From: Solirubrobacterales bacterium
GTDB lineage: Bacteria; Actinomycetota; Thermoleophilia; Solirubrobacterales; Solirubrobacteraceae
DNA: 43,340 nucleotides
Direction of reading: 5' to 3'
Assembly (NCBI GenBank): GCA_003138355.1
Contig: PLFX01000024.1
Coordinates: 119,031 to 162,370, forward strand
Shown: positions 1 through 8,518 of the stretch, in pieces
Layout: the number at the start of each line of letters is the position of its first letter
How positions within the stretch are numbered: the first letter of the stretch is position 1
Notes under the pieces: model-generated
Database searches by the model: none
What the model saw: only the letters and a program-made list of their open reading frames with translations
What the model was told of the DNA's origin: nothing
Position numbers and translations under genes: made by a program

Positions 1-92
1 CCCGCCGCTACACACCGAGCGCAGGCTTGGCGCGTAGACGCCGGTATGGAACAATCCAAGCTCGTATTCCCGATCGGAAAGATCAACTTAGG

Positions 93-902
93 GTGAGCAT
101 CCTGGCCCAACGCATCCGGATCGAGCCTCAGGCCGAGCCTGAGCCCGCTATCGAGCGCCTGCGCCTTGAGGACGTGAGCGTCTTCTATGGCGGCATAGCG
201 GCGGTCAAGAACGTCTCGTTCCCGATCCATCAGGGGGAGGTCCTCGCGCTGATCGGCCCATCCGGCTGCGGCAAGACGACCCTGCTGCGCACGCTCAACC
301 GCCTCACCGAGCTGACGCCGAGCGCGAGCCACAGCGGCCGGATCCTGCTCGACGGCGAGGACATCGACGAGATCGTCGACACCGAGCTGCGCCGCCGGGT
401 GGCGATGGTGTTCCAGCAGCCGAACCCGTTCCCGATGTCGATCTTCGACAACGTCGGGTTTGCGCTGCGCGAGCAGTCACGGCGCCGTCCGCGCCGCCAC
501 GAGATCGCTCCTGATGTCGATCGGGCACTGCAACGCGCGGGCCTCTACCGGGAGGTTCGCGACTCGCTCGATCATTCGGCGCTTCGACTCTCCGGCGGCC
601 AGCAGCAACGCCTATGCATCGCCCGCGCGATCGCCCAGCAGCCGGAGATCCTGCTGATGGACGAGCCGTGCTCCGCGCTCGACCCGCGCTCGACTGCCAC
701 GATCGAGGACCTGATCCTCCAGCTCCGCGAGGACCTCGCGGTCGTCGTCGTCACGCACAACCTCCAGCAGGCGCGCCGGATCGCCGATCGAGTCGCGTTC
801 ATGTACCTCGGCGACCTCGTCGAGCTGGGGCCAACCGAGCAGATCTTCGACGATCCCGTCGAGGTCGAGACGCGGGAGTACGTGGCGGGCGTCTTCGGAT
901 GA
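93..902 (+). CDS. pstB: Phosphate ABC transporter ATP-binding protein (PstB-type)
   Basis: Cytoplasmic ATPase that would power a PstSCAB-type phosphate importer. From the GTG start the protein is 269 aa. It has Walker A GPSGCGKTT (about residues 55-63), the PstB-typical Q-loop stretch FQQPNPFPMS, signature LSGGQQQR (166-173), Walker B ILLMDEP and an H-loop VVTH. I prefer GTG at 93 because it gives a normal PstB N-terminus and overlaps a TGA (94-96) of a frame open from the window edge, as in coupled operons. The same frame continues up to a TTG at 27, so a longer N-terminus is possible. The permeases and binding protein would lie left of the window. The following lipoprotein gene overlaps the stop codon (ATGA). 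Confidence 0.88.
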   Translation: MSILAQRIRIEPQAEPEPAIERLRLEDVSVFYGGIAAVKNVSFPIHQGEVLALIGPSGCGKTTLLRTLNRLTELTPSASHSGRILLDGEDIDEIVDTELRRRVAMVFQQPNPFPMSIFDNVGFALREQSRRRPRRHEIAPDVDRALQRAGLYREVRDSLDHSALRLSGGQQQRLCIARAIAQQPEILLMDEPCSALDPRSTATIEDLILQLREDLAVVVVTHNLQQARRIADRVAFMYLGDLVELGPTEQIFDDPVEVETREYVAGVFG

Positions 903-1621
903 GCCGGCTCGCTCGCGGCGTCCTGGCAGCGTCACTGGCGCTGGCGCTGACGGGTTGCGAGACCACCCAGGAGAAGAGCGCCGCGATCGCGAAGCGCCTC
1001 GCGCATCAGCGCGCGACGGTCAGCGTCAGGCGGATTGCGACGGCGAGCAAGAGAGTGAAGGTGCTGAGCGCGCAGCTCGTGCACAGTGCGAGCGGTACCG
1101 CCGCCGTGCTCGAGCTCCGTAACACCTCAGCGCAGGCGGTGGCGGACGTGCCGATCCTCGTCTCCGTCACGGACGCGGCGGGCAAGCAGATCTACACGAA
1201 CGCGACGGTCGGCGGCACCTCGCCGACGGGCGAGATCTCTCTGATCGAAGCCCGCGCCACGGTCTGGTGGGTCGACGCGAACGTGCTCGTGGGCAACGCC
1301 ACGGCCGCTCACGTGAGCGCGCGCGTCGGAGCAGGGACGGCAGCGCCGGCTCAGGCGGCGCGGATCGAGGTCACCGGGCTGACCAGCGGATCGAACTTCA
1401 TCGGCGCGTTCATTGCCGGGCGCGCGATCAACGGCTCCGCCGCCGCGAGCGACCTGACCGTGTACGCGGTCGCACTCTCGGCCGGGCGGGTCCTCGCGGC
1501 CGGGCAGAGCATGATCCCGTCGCTCGCCGCGCGCACATCGAGCGCCTTCCAGCTGAGCGTCGTCGGCTCGCCGAAGGGCAAATCGTTGAGCGCCTCGATC
1601 GTCCCCGCACACCTCGGCTAG
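899..1621 (+). CDS. Putative lipoprotein, possibly FxLYD-like
   Basis: A 240-aa exported protein. The N-terminus is a short lipoprotein signal, with basic residues, a hydrophobic stretch and lipobox LTGC (Cys20), so it should be anchored on the outer face of the membrane. The mature part is Ala/Ser/Thr-rich with beta-strand-like runs such as AAVLELRNTS and VPILVSVTD. This resembles small Ig-like or FxLYD-type domains that handle solute-exposed surfaces, but the family assignment is tentative. The ATG overlaps the pstB stop codon by four bases, so it is translated together with the phosphate ATPase. A role beside the phosphate importer is inferred from this coupling only. Confidence 0.72.
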   Translation: MSRLARGVLAASLALALTGCETTQEKSAAIAKRLAHQRATVSVRRIATASKRVKVLSAQLVHSASGTAAVLELRNTSAQAVADVPILVSVTDAAGKQIYTNATVGGTSPTGEISLIEARATVWWVDANVLVGNATAAHVSARVGAGTAAPAQAARIEVTGLTSGSNFIGAFIAGRAINGSAAASDLTVYAVALSAGRVLAAGQSMIPSLAARTSSAFQLSVVGSPKGKSLSASIVPAHLG

Positions 1622-1630
1622 GCTGGATCG

Positions 1631-3070
1631 ATGAGGCGGATCGTGTTGGCGCTCCTCGGCGCCGGGATTGCCGCCGTGGCGAGCGCGGGCGCCGGCGCGA
1701 GCGTGCGCCACCCGGCCTCCGCGACGATCTTGACGAGCTGGCCCGAGTTCGGCCTCAACCCGCAACGGACCGGCTCGACAGACGCCGCCACGGGGATCAC
1801 AGCGGCGAACGTCGCTCACCTGCAGCTGCGCAAGGTGCAGCTCCCCGGCACCGTCGACAGCTCGGCGATCTTCCTCAGCGGTGTGAACGTGGGGGGAATG
1901 GTCCAGAACGTCGTGATCGTGACCACGACCGACGGGATCACGATGGCGATCAACCCGGCGAGTGGGCAGATCCTGTGGAAGTTCACGCCGCCCGGCATCT
2001 CAGGTTGGGCGGGCAGCGCCCAGATCACCGTCGCCACGCCGCTAGCGGACGCGAGCACGGGCTTCGTCTACGCGACCTCGCCGGACGGCCTCGTGCACAA
2101 GCTCAGCCTCGCGAACGGGTCCGAGGCGTCGGGATGGCCGGCGCGAATCACGCTGCTCCCCAGCCGCGAGAAGCTCACCGCCGGGCTCAACATCGCCGGC
2201 AACGAGATCCTCGCATCGACCGGCGGCTACCTCGGCGACGCACCACCCTACGTCGGGCACATCGTCGCGATCAACAGCCAGACCGGTCACATCGATGCGG
2301 TCTTCAACACGCTCTGCGCCAACCGGCACACGATCATCAACCCGCCGAGCTGCGACGCGAGCGACTCGGCGATCCTCTCGCGCAGCGGACCGGTAGTCCT
2401 GCCGGGCGGGAAGCGCGTGCTGATCGCAACCGGCAACGCACCCTGGAACGGGACGACCGACTTCGGCGACAGCGTGATCGAGCTGTCGCTGCCCGACCTG
2501 CGTTTCGTGCAGGCCTACACGCCTGTGGACCAGGAGCACCTCAACGTCTCGGACACCGACGAGGGTTCTGGCTCTCCGGCTCTCTTGCCGGGCAACGTCG
2601 TGCTGCAGGGCGGCAAGGACGGGCTGCTGCGCGTGATCAGCCTCGCGCACATGGACGGCCGGCGCCACCCGTACCCTGAGCGGACCGGCGGGCAGGTGCA
2701 GAAACTACCGACCCCAGGCGGTGCGGAGCTCTTTAGCGCGCCGGCCGTGTGGCACTCCTACGTGTTCGTCGCCGATGGCGGCGGCACGACCGCCTACGTC
2801 GCCCGCCACCGGCGCCTGCATCCGATCTGGACCAACGGCAACCACGGCACGAGCCCGGTGGTCGCCGGTGGCCTGCTCTACGTGTATGACATGGACAACG
2901 GCGGCATCAATGTCTACGAGCCGCAGAGCGGCAAGCTCGTCACGACGCTCGCCTGCGCCAGCGGACACTGGAACAGCCCGATCGTCGTCGACGGGTACGT
3001 CGTGGAAGGCGAGGGCGACGCCAACAGCCACGACACGAGCGGCGTGCTCGACATCTGGTCGGCGAGCTGA
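1631..3070 (+). CDS. Secreted PQQ-like beta-propeller protein
   Basis: A 479-aa protein with a Sec-type signal (RR, then a hydrophobic stretch ending around AGAGA, residues 1-24). The body has repeated propeller-blade signatures. There are strands such as VVIVTTTDGITMAIN followed by a SGQILWKF turn, SPDGLVHKL, GHIVAINSQTGHI, and a C-terminal blade VYEPQSGKLVTTLAC. These are typical of the quinoprotein/PQQ-like repeat fold. The N-terminal WPEFGLNPQRTGS is common in actinobacterial members. Family members can be dehydrogenases or simple scaffolds, and no PQQ or metal site can be verified here. It starts 9 bp after the lipoprotein gene, so it is probably the third gene of the pstB operon. It converges on the small membrane-protein gene at 3084. 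Confidence 0.8.
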   Translation: MRRIVLALLGAGIAAVASAGAGASVRHPASATILTSWPEFGLNPQRTGSTDAATGITAANVAHLQLRKVQLPGTVDSSAIFLSGVNVGGMVQNVVIVTTTDGITMAINPASGQILWKFTPPGISGWAGSAQITVATPLADASTGFVYATSPDGLVHKLSLANGSEASGWPARITLLPSREKLTAGLNIAGNEILASTGGYLGDAPPYVGHIVAINSQTGHIDAVFNTLCANRHTIINPPSCDASDSAILSRSGPVVLPGGKRVLIATGNAPWNGTTDFGDSVIELSLPDLRFVQAYTPVDQEHLNVSDTDEGSGSPALLPGNVVLQGGKDGLLRVISLAHMDGRRHPYPERTGGQVQKLPTPGGAELFSAPAVWHSYVFVADGGGTTAYVARHRRLHPIWTNGNHGTSPVVAGGLLYVYDMDNGGINVYEPQSGKLVTTLACASGHWNSPIVVDGYVVEGEGDANSHDTSGVLDIWSAS

Positions 3071-3083
3071 GCTTGGCGGTGCG

Positions 3084-3305
3084 TCAGTTGCGATGCGGGG
3101 CGCGTGCCGTCGCGAAGCGTCGCAGCGCGATCAGCGACCAGATCGCTTCGACGACCCCGAACGGCCAGGTGCCGGCGAGGAAGCCGTAGCTGCTCGAGAG
3201 CGCGCAACCCAGCGCGAAGGCGGCGATGAACCACCGCCCGCGCCGCTCGAACGCGTACATCAGCATCATGAATGTGACGGCGCCGGCCCCGTAGACGGTA
3301 AGCAC
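3084..3305 (-). CDS. Small two-TM membrane protein, unknown function
   Basis: A 73-aa protein starting at GTG. It has two hydrophobic segments (about residues 2-17 and 26-47), a Gly/Trp-rich turn with FLAGTWPFGVVEAIW, and a basic C-terminus. This pattern looks like a conserved small actinobacterial membrane protein, but I cannot name a function. It begins 10 bp after the aldehyde dehydrogenase stop and is the last gene of the leftward amine-catabolism operon, so co-expression with that operon is likely. Confidence 0.6.
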   Translation of the reverse strand: MLTVYGAGAVTFMMLMYAFERRGRWFIAAFALGCALSSSYGFLAGTWPFGVVEAIWSLIALRRFATARAPHRN

Positions 3306-3315
3306 GGCAGGCGGC

Positions 3316-4740
3316 TCAGTCGAGCTTGGCCATCACGTGCTTGATGACCGTGTAGTCCTCGAGCGAGTAGATCGACAGGTCCTTGCCGTAGCCGGACTGC
3401 TTGAAGCCACCGTGCGGCATCTCGGAAGCGAGCGGGATGTGGTCGTTGATCCAGACGCACCCGAAGCGCAGCGCCTTTGAGACGCGCAGCGCGCGTCCCA
3501 CGTCCCGTGTCCACACCGAGGAGGCGAGCCCGTACGGGGTCCCGTTCGCCCAGGCGATCGCCTCGTCCTCATCGCTGAAGCGCTGGACCGTGATCACCGG
3601 CCCAAAGATCTCCCGCTGGATCAGCTCGTCGTCCTGGCGCAGCCCGGCGAGCACGGTCGGTTCGAGGAAGAACCCGGGCCTGTCCGGCTTTGCGGCGCCG
3701 GTCACAACCTCGACGTGCTTGCCGCGGCGCCCAAGCAGACCCTCGATCCGCTCGCGCTGACGCGCGGAGTTCAGCGGCCCGAGCGTCGTCTCATCCGCCA
3801 GCGTGTCGCCAAGCACAAGATCACGTGCCTGCTCGGAGAGGCCGACGACGACGTCGTCGTAGACCTTGGCCGATACGAGCACCCGAGTCGCGGCTGTGCA
3901 GTCCTGACCCGCGTTGTAGTAGCCGGCGCCCGCGATCGTCTCGAGCGCGCTCTCCATCGCAACGTCGTCGAAGACGATCACCGGGGCTTTGCCGCCCAGC
4001 TCGAGGTGAACGCGCTTGAGCGTGCTCGCAGCGCTTGCGGCGATCCGCTTGCCGGTGTCGACCGAGCCCGTGAGCGAGACCATGTCGACGTCCGGGTGCT
4101 CGACGAGGGCCTGGCCTGGTGGATCTCCGTGCCCGCAAACGACGTTCAACACGCCGGCGGGCAGGAACTCCGCCGCGAGCTCGGCGAGGCGAAGCGTCGT
4201 GATCGGCGTCGTCTCGGCCGGCTTGAGCACGATCGTGTTGCCGGTCGCAAGTGCCGGGCCGATCTTCCAGATCGCCATCAGCAGCGGGTAGTTCCATGGT
4301 GTGATCTGACCGACCACGCCGACCGGCTCCCGGCGCACGTAGGAGGTGTAGCCCTCGATGTACTCGCCTGCGGCGCGCCCCTCGAGCGTTCGCGCCGCAC
4401 CCGCGAAGAAGTGGAGATTGTCGACCGCCACCGGAATCTCCTCGAGCGCAGCGCCGAACGGCTTGCCCGCGTTGATCGCCTCCTCGCGCGCAAGCTCCTC
4501 ACCGTGCTCCTCGATCGCACCGGCAATTGCGAGCAGAGCCTCGGCGCGTGCCGCGGGAGTCGTCCGGGCCCACCCGTCGAAGGCTCGCCGGGCAGCGCTC
4601 ACGGCAGCATCGACATCGCCCGCGCCCGACAGCGGCGCGCGGGCTATCTCCTCGCCTGTCGCCGGGTTCAGCACGGGCTCGGTTGCGCCGTCGACCGGCG
4701 CGACGAAGGCTCCGTCGATGAAGTTTTCGAGTGTTCGCAT
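3316..4740 (-). CDS. NAD-dependent aldehyde dehydrogenase (aminobutyraldehyde type)
   Basis: Oxidises an aldehyde, most likely an omega-aminoaldehyde such as 4-aminobutanal, to the acid using NAD(P)+. The protein is 474 aa from the ATG at 4740, which follows a strong AAGGGGGAG ribosome site. A GTG 15 bp upstream is a weaker alternative. The ALDH fold is complete: Asn150 in TPWNYP, the cofactor loop [10 protein letters not shown], general base Glu247 in LELGGK, and the nucleophile Cys281 in [11 protein letters not shown]. The NAGQDC form is typical of aminobutyraldehyde/betaine-aldehyde enzymes. It lies 11 bp downstream of alanine dehydrogenase in an operon that begins with a class III aminotransferase, which would supply the aldehyde. 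The exact substrate is not provable from sequence. Confidence 0.87.
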   Translation of the reverse strand: MRTLENFIDGAFVAPVDGATEPVLNPATGEEIARAPLSGAGDVDAAVSAARRAFDGWARTTPAARAEALLAIAGAIEEHGEELAREEAINAGKPFGAALEEIPVAVDNLHFFAGAARTLEGRAAGEYIEGYTSYVRREPVGVVGQITPWNYPLLMAIWKIGPALATGNTIVLKPAETTPITTLRLAELAAEFLPAGVLNVVCGHGDPPGQALVEHPDVDMVSLTGSVDTGKRIAASAASTLKRVHLELGGKAPVIVFDDVAMESALETIAGAGYYNAGQDCTAATRVLVSAKVYDDVVVGLSEQARDLVLGDTLADETTLGPLNSARQRERIEGLLGRRGKHVEVVTGAAKPDRPGFFLEPTVLAGLRQDDELIQREIFGPVITVQRFSDEDEAIAWANGTPYGLASSVWTRDVGRALRVSKALRFGCVWINDHIPLASEMPHGGFKQSGYGKDLSIYSLEDYTVIKHVMAKLD

Positions 4741-4751
4741 GTGCTCCCCCT

Positions 4752-5870
4752 TCACGCCGCTAGTGCTTGCTCAACGGGCACCGGGTCCTGTCCAATGGAT
4801 CTCGCAACCGCCGCATGGGTGGCGACGCCGCCGACGACGTTGACCCCTTTGCGCAGCCCCGGGTCAGCCGCGATTGCCTCTGCGACGCCCTTGTCGGCAA
4901 GTGCGATGACATAGGGCAAGGTCGCGTTTGCGAGTGCATGCGTGGCGGTAACGGGCACCGCGCCCGGCATGTTCGTGACGCAGTAGTGCGTGATCCCCTC
5001 GACCTCGAAGGTCGGGTCGTGATGCGTCGTCGGCCGCGAGGTCTCAAAACAGCCGCCCTGGTCGATCGCGACGTCCACGAGAACCGTGCCGGGCCGCATC
5101 AGCGCAAGCTGGCTCGCGCGGATCACATGCGGCGCGCGGTCGCCGGTCACGAGCACTGCGCCGATGATCAGGTCGACGCGCGGCAGCATCTCCTCGATCG
5201 CGAGAGTCGATGAATGGACGGTCGAGCAGCTGACGCCGAAGCGCAGCTCGAGCTCGCGCAGACGGTCGACCGAGATGTCGAAGATGAAGACGTCCGCACC
5301 CATCCCGATCGCCACCGCCGCCGCATGCTGGCCGACGCTGCCGCCGCCGATGATCATCACGTTCGCGGCCGCGACACCGGGAACGCCGCCGAGCAGCACG
5401 CCGCGCCCGCCGAGCGGCTTCTCGAGCATGAATGCGCCCGCCTGCGTCGCCAGCCGGCCGGCTATCTCGGACATCGGTGCCAGCAGCGGCAGGCGCCCAT
5501 GCGCGTCCTCGACGGTCTCGTAGGCGATGCACGTCCCGCCCGACGCACACAGCCCGCGGGTGAGATCGGGCGCCGGCGCCAGGTGCAGGAAGGTGAACAG
5601 GACCTGACCCGGCCGTAGCCGCTCGACCTCGAAGCTGAGGGGCTCCTTCACCTTGACGATCATCTCGGCCTGCCCGAACAGCGCTTCCGCGCCCGCCACG
5701 ACCGTCGCGCCCTGCGCTGCGTACTGCTCATCGGCGAAGCCGCTCGGCGCGCCCGCACCGCTCTCGATCAGCACCTCGTGCCCGTGCTCGTGCAGCTCGC
5801 GCACGCCCGCAGGCGTCATCGAAACCCTGTACTCGTCGGCCTTCGTCTCGCGCGGGATCCCGACCCTCAT
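4752..5870 (-). CDS. ald: Alanine dehydrogenase
   Basis: Catalyses NAD-dependent oxidative deamination of L-alanine to pyruvate and ammonium, reversibly. The 372-aa length from the ATG at 5870 matches the family. Visible features are the N-terminal [13 protein letters not shown], the pyruvate/alanine-binding Lys75 (VKVKEP) and His96 (TFLHLA), the Rossmann loop IIGGGSVGQ (174-181), and the C-terminal [18 protein letters not shown] block. A longer frame to 6398 exists but reads into the neighbouring gene. The start codon overlaps the stop of the upstream saccharopine-dehydrogenase-like gene (ATGA). Next to an amine:pyruvate-type aminotransferase it would turn the alanine product back into pyruvate and yield NADH. 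This role is inferred from context. Confidence 0.93.
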   Translation of the reverse strand: MRVGIPRETKADEYRVSMTPAGVRELHEHGHEVLIESGAGAPSGFADEQYAAQGATVVAGAEALFGQAEMIVKVKEPLSFEVERLRPGQVLFTFLHLAPAPDLTRGLCASGGTCIAYETVEDAHGRLPLLAPMSEIAGRLATQAGAFMLEKPLGGRGVLLGGVPGVAAANVMIIGGGSVGQHAAAVAIGMGADVFIFDISVDRLRELELRFGVSCSTVHSSTLAIEEMLPRVDLIIGAVLVTGDRAPHVIRASQLALMRPGTVLVDVAIDQGGCFETSRPTTHHDPTFEVEGITHYCVTNMPGAVPVTATHALANATLPYVIALADKGVAEAIAADPGLRKGVNVVGGVATHAAVARSIGQDPVPVEQALAA

Positions 5871-6970
5871 GCAGCCAGCTCCCTCGTCTGCAGCTCGATC
5901 GTGCAGCTGCGCGTCCGGACTTCCGCGAAGAGGTCCGCCGGCTTGATGCAGCGCTCCGGGAACTGCGCACCCACAGCATTGATCTGCCCGCGCGCGAGCA
6001 GGCGGACGGCCGCCGCCGCCGGCGCGGCGGTCGAGACGACCGAGCCACCAAGACCGAATGGCTCGTGTGGCTCCGTCAGCGATCGAACTCGTACCGCGCG
6101 ACCCCCGCCCCGCGCCTCGATGATGTGAACCGAGACCGTCTTGTCCGACGGCTTGGCCGCCGCCGCAGCGGCCGCAGCGACCGCTTCCGCTCCAGCCCCG
6201 GTGAGCTCGCGCAGGCGCTCCTCCACGGGCGGGGCGAGCGACAGCCGGAACGAGCACTCCGCGCAGCCAAAGCTCTCGCCAAAGCTCACAAGCTCCGAAT
6301 GCAGGGTGTAGATCGTCTCGGCGGTGCCGATCGGTTCGCCGAAGTCGACGCGCCCACCGCTCGTCAGCGGCTCGATCTCGACCGCTTCCCCCCCGCACAG
6401 GACGACCGGGCGCAGGGTGACTTCATCGAGCAGCGTCTGGAGCGCGTACGGCGGGGAGAACGGCCCGCGCGGGGCGAAATCGCGACCGCCGGCGATGATC
6501 TCGATCTCCTCGACGACGTCGAGCTCCGCAACCGCGCGTGCCGCCATCAGGTTCGTCTTGCCGGGGCTCGAGCCCATTCCCAGCAGGGCGAGGCGACCTG
6601 CCGCGGCGAAGCGCTCCGAGAGCTCGAGCTGCTTGCGCGTCACGTGGTAGAGGCCGCCAAGATCGATGTAGTGGCAGCCCGCAGCGAGGCACGCCTGCAT
6701 CGCGTCGAGGTTGATGCGATAGGCGGCGGTGTTGATCAGGACATCGACGCCGGCTATTTGATCGGCGAGCCCGGCGCGGGCGTCGGCGACGCGCGCCGTG
6801 GTCTTCGTCCCGCCGTACTGGGCGACCGTGGCCTCGAGCTTCCGCTGGTCGAGGTCAAGCGCGAGCACGGCTTCGACCTCCGCGGAGTCCGCAAGATCGG
6901 CGAGGATCGCCGGTGCGATCGTGCCCGCCGCGCCGAGAACGCCGACGCGTAATCCCCCTGCGCTCGTCAC
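5867..6970 (-). CDS. Saccharopine dehydrogenase-like oxidoreductase
   Basis: A 367-aa protein with an N-terminal NAD(P) Rossmann motif (VGVLGAAGTIAPAIL, residues 9-23) and family stretches NTAAYRINLDAMQACLAAGCHYIDLGG and GMGSSPGKTN. These mark the saccharopine-dehydrogenase/homospermidine-synthase-like superfamily. An Ala-only run (about nine residues) lies near residue 265. The stop overlaps the ald start by four bases, and the gene begins 2 bp after the aminotransferase stop. Superfamily members act on imines formed between amino groups and oxo acids. A role with an omega-amine or a lysine-derived substrate therefore fits the operon, but the true reaction is unknown. Confidence 0.82.
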   Translation of the reverse strand: MTSAGGLRVGVLGAAGTIAPAILADLADSAEVEAVLALDLDQRKLEATVAQYGGTKTTARVADARAGLADQIAGVDVLINTAAYRINLDAMQACLAAGCHYIDLGGLYHVTRKQLELSERFAAAGRLALLGMGSSPGKTNLMAARAVAELDVVEEIEIIAGGRDFAPRGPFSPPYALQTLLDEVTLRPVVLCGGEAVEIEPLTSGGRVDFGEPIGTAETIYTLHSELVSFGESFGCAECSFRLSLAPPVEERLRELTGAGAEAVAAAAAAAAKPSDKTVSVHIIEARGGGRAVRVRSLTEPHEPFGLGGSVVSTAAPAAAAVRLLARGQINAVGAQFPERCIKPADLFAEVRTRSCTIELQTRELAA

Positions 6971-6972
6971 GG

Positions 6973-8346
6973 TCAGGCGATGCGCTCGGACGCCGCGGTG
7001 AGGACAGTGCGCAGCACGTCGCCGATCTCCTCGAACTGCTCGCTGTCGGCGATCAAGGGTGGCGAGAACTGGATCACGGGATCGCCGCGGTCATCGGCGC
7101 GGCAGATCAGCCCGTGGCGATACAGCTCGCCCGAGAGGAAGCCGCGCAGGAGATCCTCGGACTCCTCGTCGGTGAACGTCTCACGTGTCTGCTGGTCCTT
7201 GACGAGCTCGACCGCCTGGAAGTAGCCGGCGCCGCGGACGTCACCGACGATCGGCAGGTCGCGCAGGCTCTCGAGCGTCGCACGGAACTCACCCTCCTTG
7301 GCACGGACGTGGCCGCAGATGTCCTCGCGCTCGTAGAGGTCGATCGCAGCGAGCGCGACCGCAGCGGCAACGGGATGACCGCCGAACGTGAAGCCGTGGG
7401 CGAAGGCACGCGTGCCCTGCATGAACGGCTCGGCGACACGGTCGGAGACGATCATCGCGCCCATCGGGATGCACGCCGAGGTGAGCCCCTTCGCGGTCGT
7501 GATGATGTCGGGCACGTAGCCGTAGCGCTCGCTTCCGAACATGTAGCCGAGACGCCCCCACGAGCAGATCACCTCGTCGGAGATCAGCAGCACGTTGTGC
7601 TCGTCGCAGATCTCACGGACACGCTGAAAGTAGCCGTCTTGGGGCACGAAGCAGCCGCCGCCGTTCTGCACGGGCTCGAGGATCACCGCGGCCACGCTGT
7701 CGGGACCCTCGAACTCGATCCGCTGCGCGATCTTCTCGGCAGCCCAGAGCGGGTCACGGTCGAGCGGCCAGTGGTAGCTGTTCGTGTTGGGGACGTGGCA
7801 GCCGCCCGGAGCGAGCGGCTCGAACTGAGTGCGGCAAGCGGTGATGCCAGTGGCAGACAGCGCGCCGAGCGTCGTCCCGTGGTAGGCGATCTCGCGCGCG
7901 ATGACCTTGATCTTCTGCCCATTCCCGGTCAGGCGGTGGTAGTTGCGCGCCAGCTTCAGCGCGGATTCGACCGCCTCCGAGCCACCTGAGGTGAAGAACA
8001 CGCGGTTCAGGTCGCCGGGCGCCAGCGAGGCGATCTTGCTCGCGAGCTCGATCGCGCGCGGATGCGCATAGCTCCACGTCGTGTAGAAGTCGAGCTCGCG
8101 CATCTGGTTCGCCGCGGCCTCAGCGAGCTCCGCCCGGCCGTGGCCGAGGTTGACGCAGAACAGAGCCGCGAGGCCGTCGAGGTAGCGCTTGCCGTCGGCG
8201 TCGTAGACGTAGCAGCCATCGCCGGAGACGATGATCGGAACAGCCGCGTTCGGGTCGTTGCCCATGCGCGTGAAGTGCTGCCAAAGGTGCCTGTGCGCGA
8301 GCTTCGAGAGCTCACTCGCCGAGTACTGCTGCGTCGTGACAGACAT
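6973..8346 (-). CDS. Class III PLP aminotransferase (omega-amine/putrescine type)
   Basis: Transfers a terminal amino group to an oxo acid, often pyruvate, using PLP. The protein is 457 aa from the ATG at 8346. Key residues are the SGGSEAVESALKLAR phosphate-binding loop, the AYHGTT aromatic residue that stacks on PLP (Tyr155), Asp257 in ISDEVICSWGR, and catalytic Lys286 in TTAKGLTSACIP. The length and the N-terminal FTRMGND...GCYVYDADGKRYLDGLAALF are typical of omega-transaminases annotated as putrescine-, beta-alanine- or diamine:pyruvate aminotransferases. It is the first gene of a five-gene leftward operon and is divergent from an amino-acid permease. A frame extending to 8592 would run into that permease and is not used. 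Confidence 0.88.
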   Translation of the reverse strand: MSVTTQQYSASELSKLAHRHLWQHFTRMGNDPNAAVPIIVSGDGCYVYDADGKRYLDGLAALFCVNLGHGRAELAEAAANQMRELDFYTTWSYAHPRAIELASKIASLAPGDLNRVFFTSGGSEAVESALKLARNYHRLTGNGQKIKVIAREIAYHGTTLGALSATGITACRTQFEPLAPGGCHVPNTNSYHWPLDRDPLWAAEKIAQRIEFEGPDSVAAVILEPVQNGGGCFVPQDGYFQRVREICDEHNVLLISDEVICSWGRLGYMFGSERYGYVPDIITTAKGLTSACIPMGAMIVSDRVAEPFMQGTRAFAHGFTFGGHPVAAAVALAAIDLYEREDICGHVRAKEGEFRATLESLRDLPIVGDVRGAGYFQAVELVKDQQTRETFTDEESEDLLRGFLSGELYRHGLICRADDRGDPVIQFSPPLIADSEQFEEIGDVLRTVLTAASERIA

Positions 8347-8434
8347 GATCCCGCTGCCCTCCGATCTGGTTGCTTCACGACACGCTAACACCGCGCTGGG
8401 CAGTAGCGCGCTGAAAGGTTGCTTGGGCAGTCCA

Positions 8435-8463
8435 TTGACAGCGGCGGCGGCGCCCTTCAATAT
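8435..8463 (+). promoter_or_regulatory. Sigma70-type promoter of the APC permease gene
   Basis: A perfect -35 TTGACA (8435-8440) and a -10 CAATAT (8458-8463) are separated by exactly 17 bp. Transcription would start near 8470 and leave a leader of about 50 bases with a GAGGAGG ribosome site before the permease ATG at 8519. This is the best consensus promoter in the window. The divergent aminotransferase gene starts at 8346, and its own promoter is not clear. Confidence 0.72.
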
Positions 8464-8518
8464 GCGCCAACCGCAGCGGCGGGGCTGCGGGCACGGGTGA
8501 GGACGAGGAGGTCGAGTG

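Noticed and set aside
1-96. End of an upstream gene (possible permease PstA)
   Set aside because: Two frames run in from the window edge (ending at 37 and at 96), and neither gives a recognisable C-terminus, so no partial gene is called.
4752-6398. Extension of the alanine dehydrogenase frame to 548 codons
   Set aside because: The extra N-terminal part is Gly/Arg-rich noise overlapping the saccharopine-dehydrogenase-like gene; the 372-aa start fits the family exactly.
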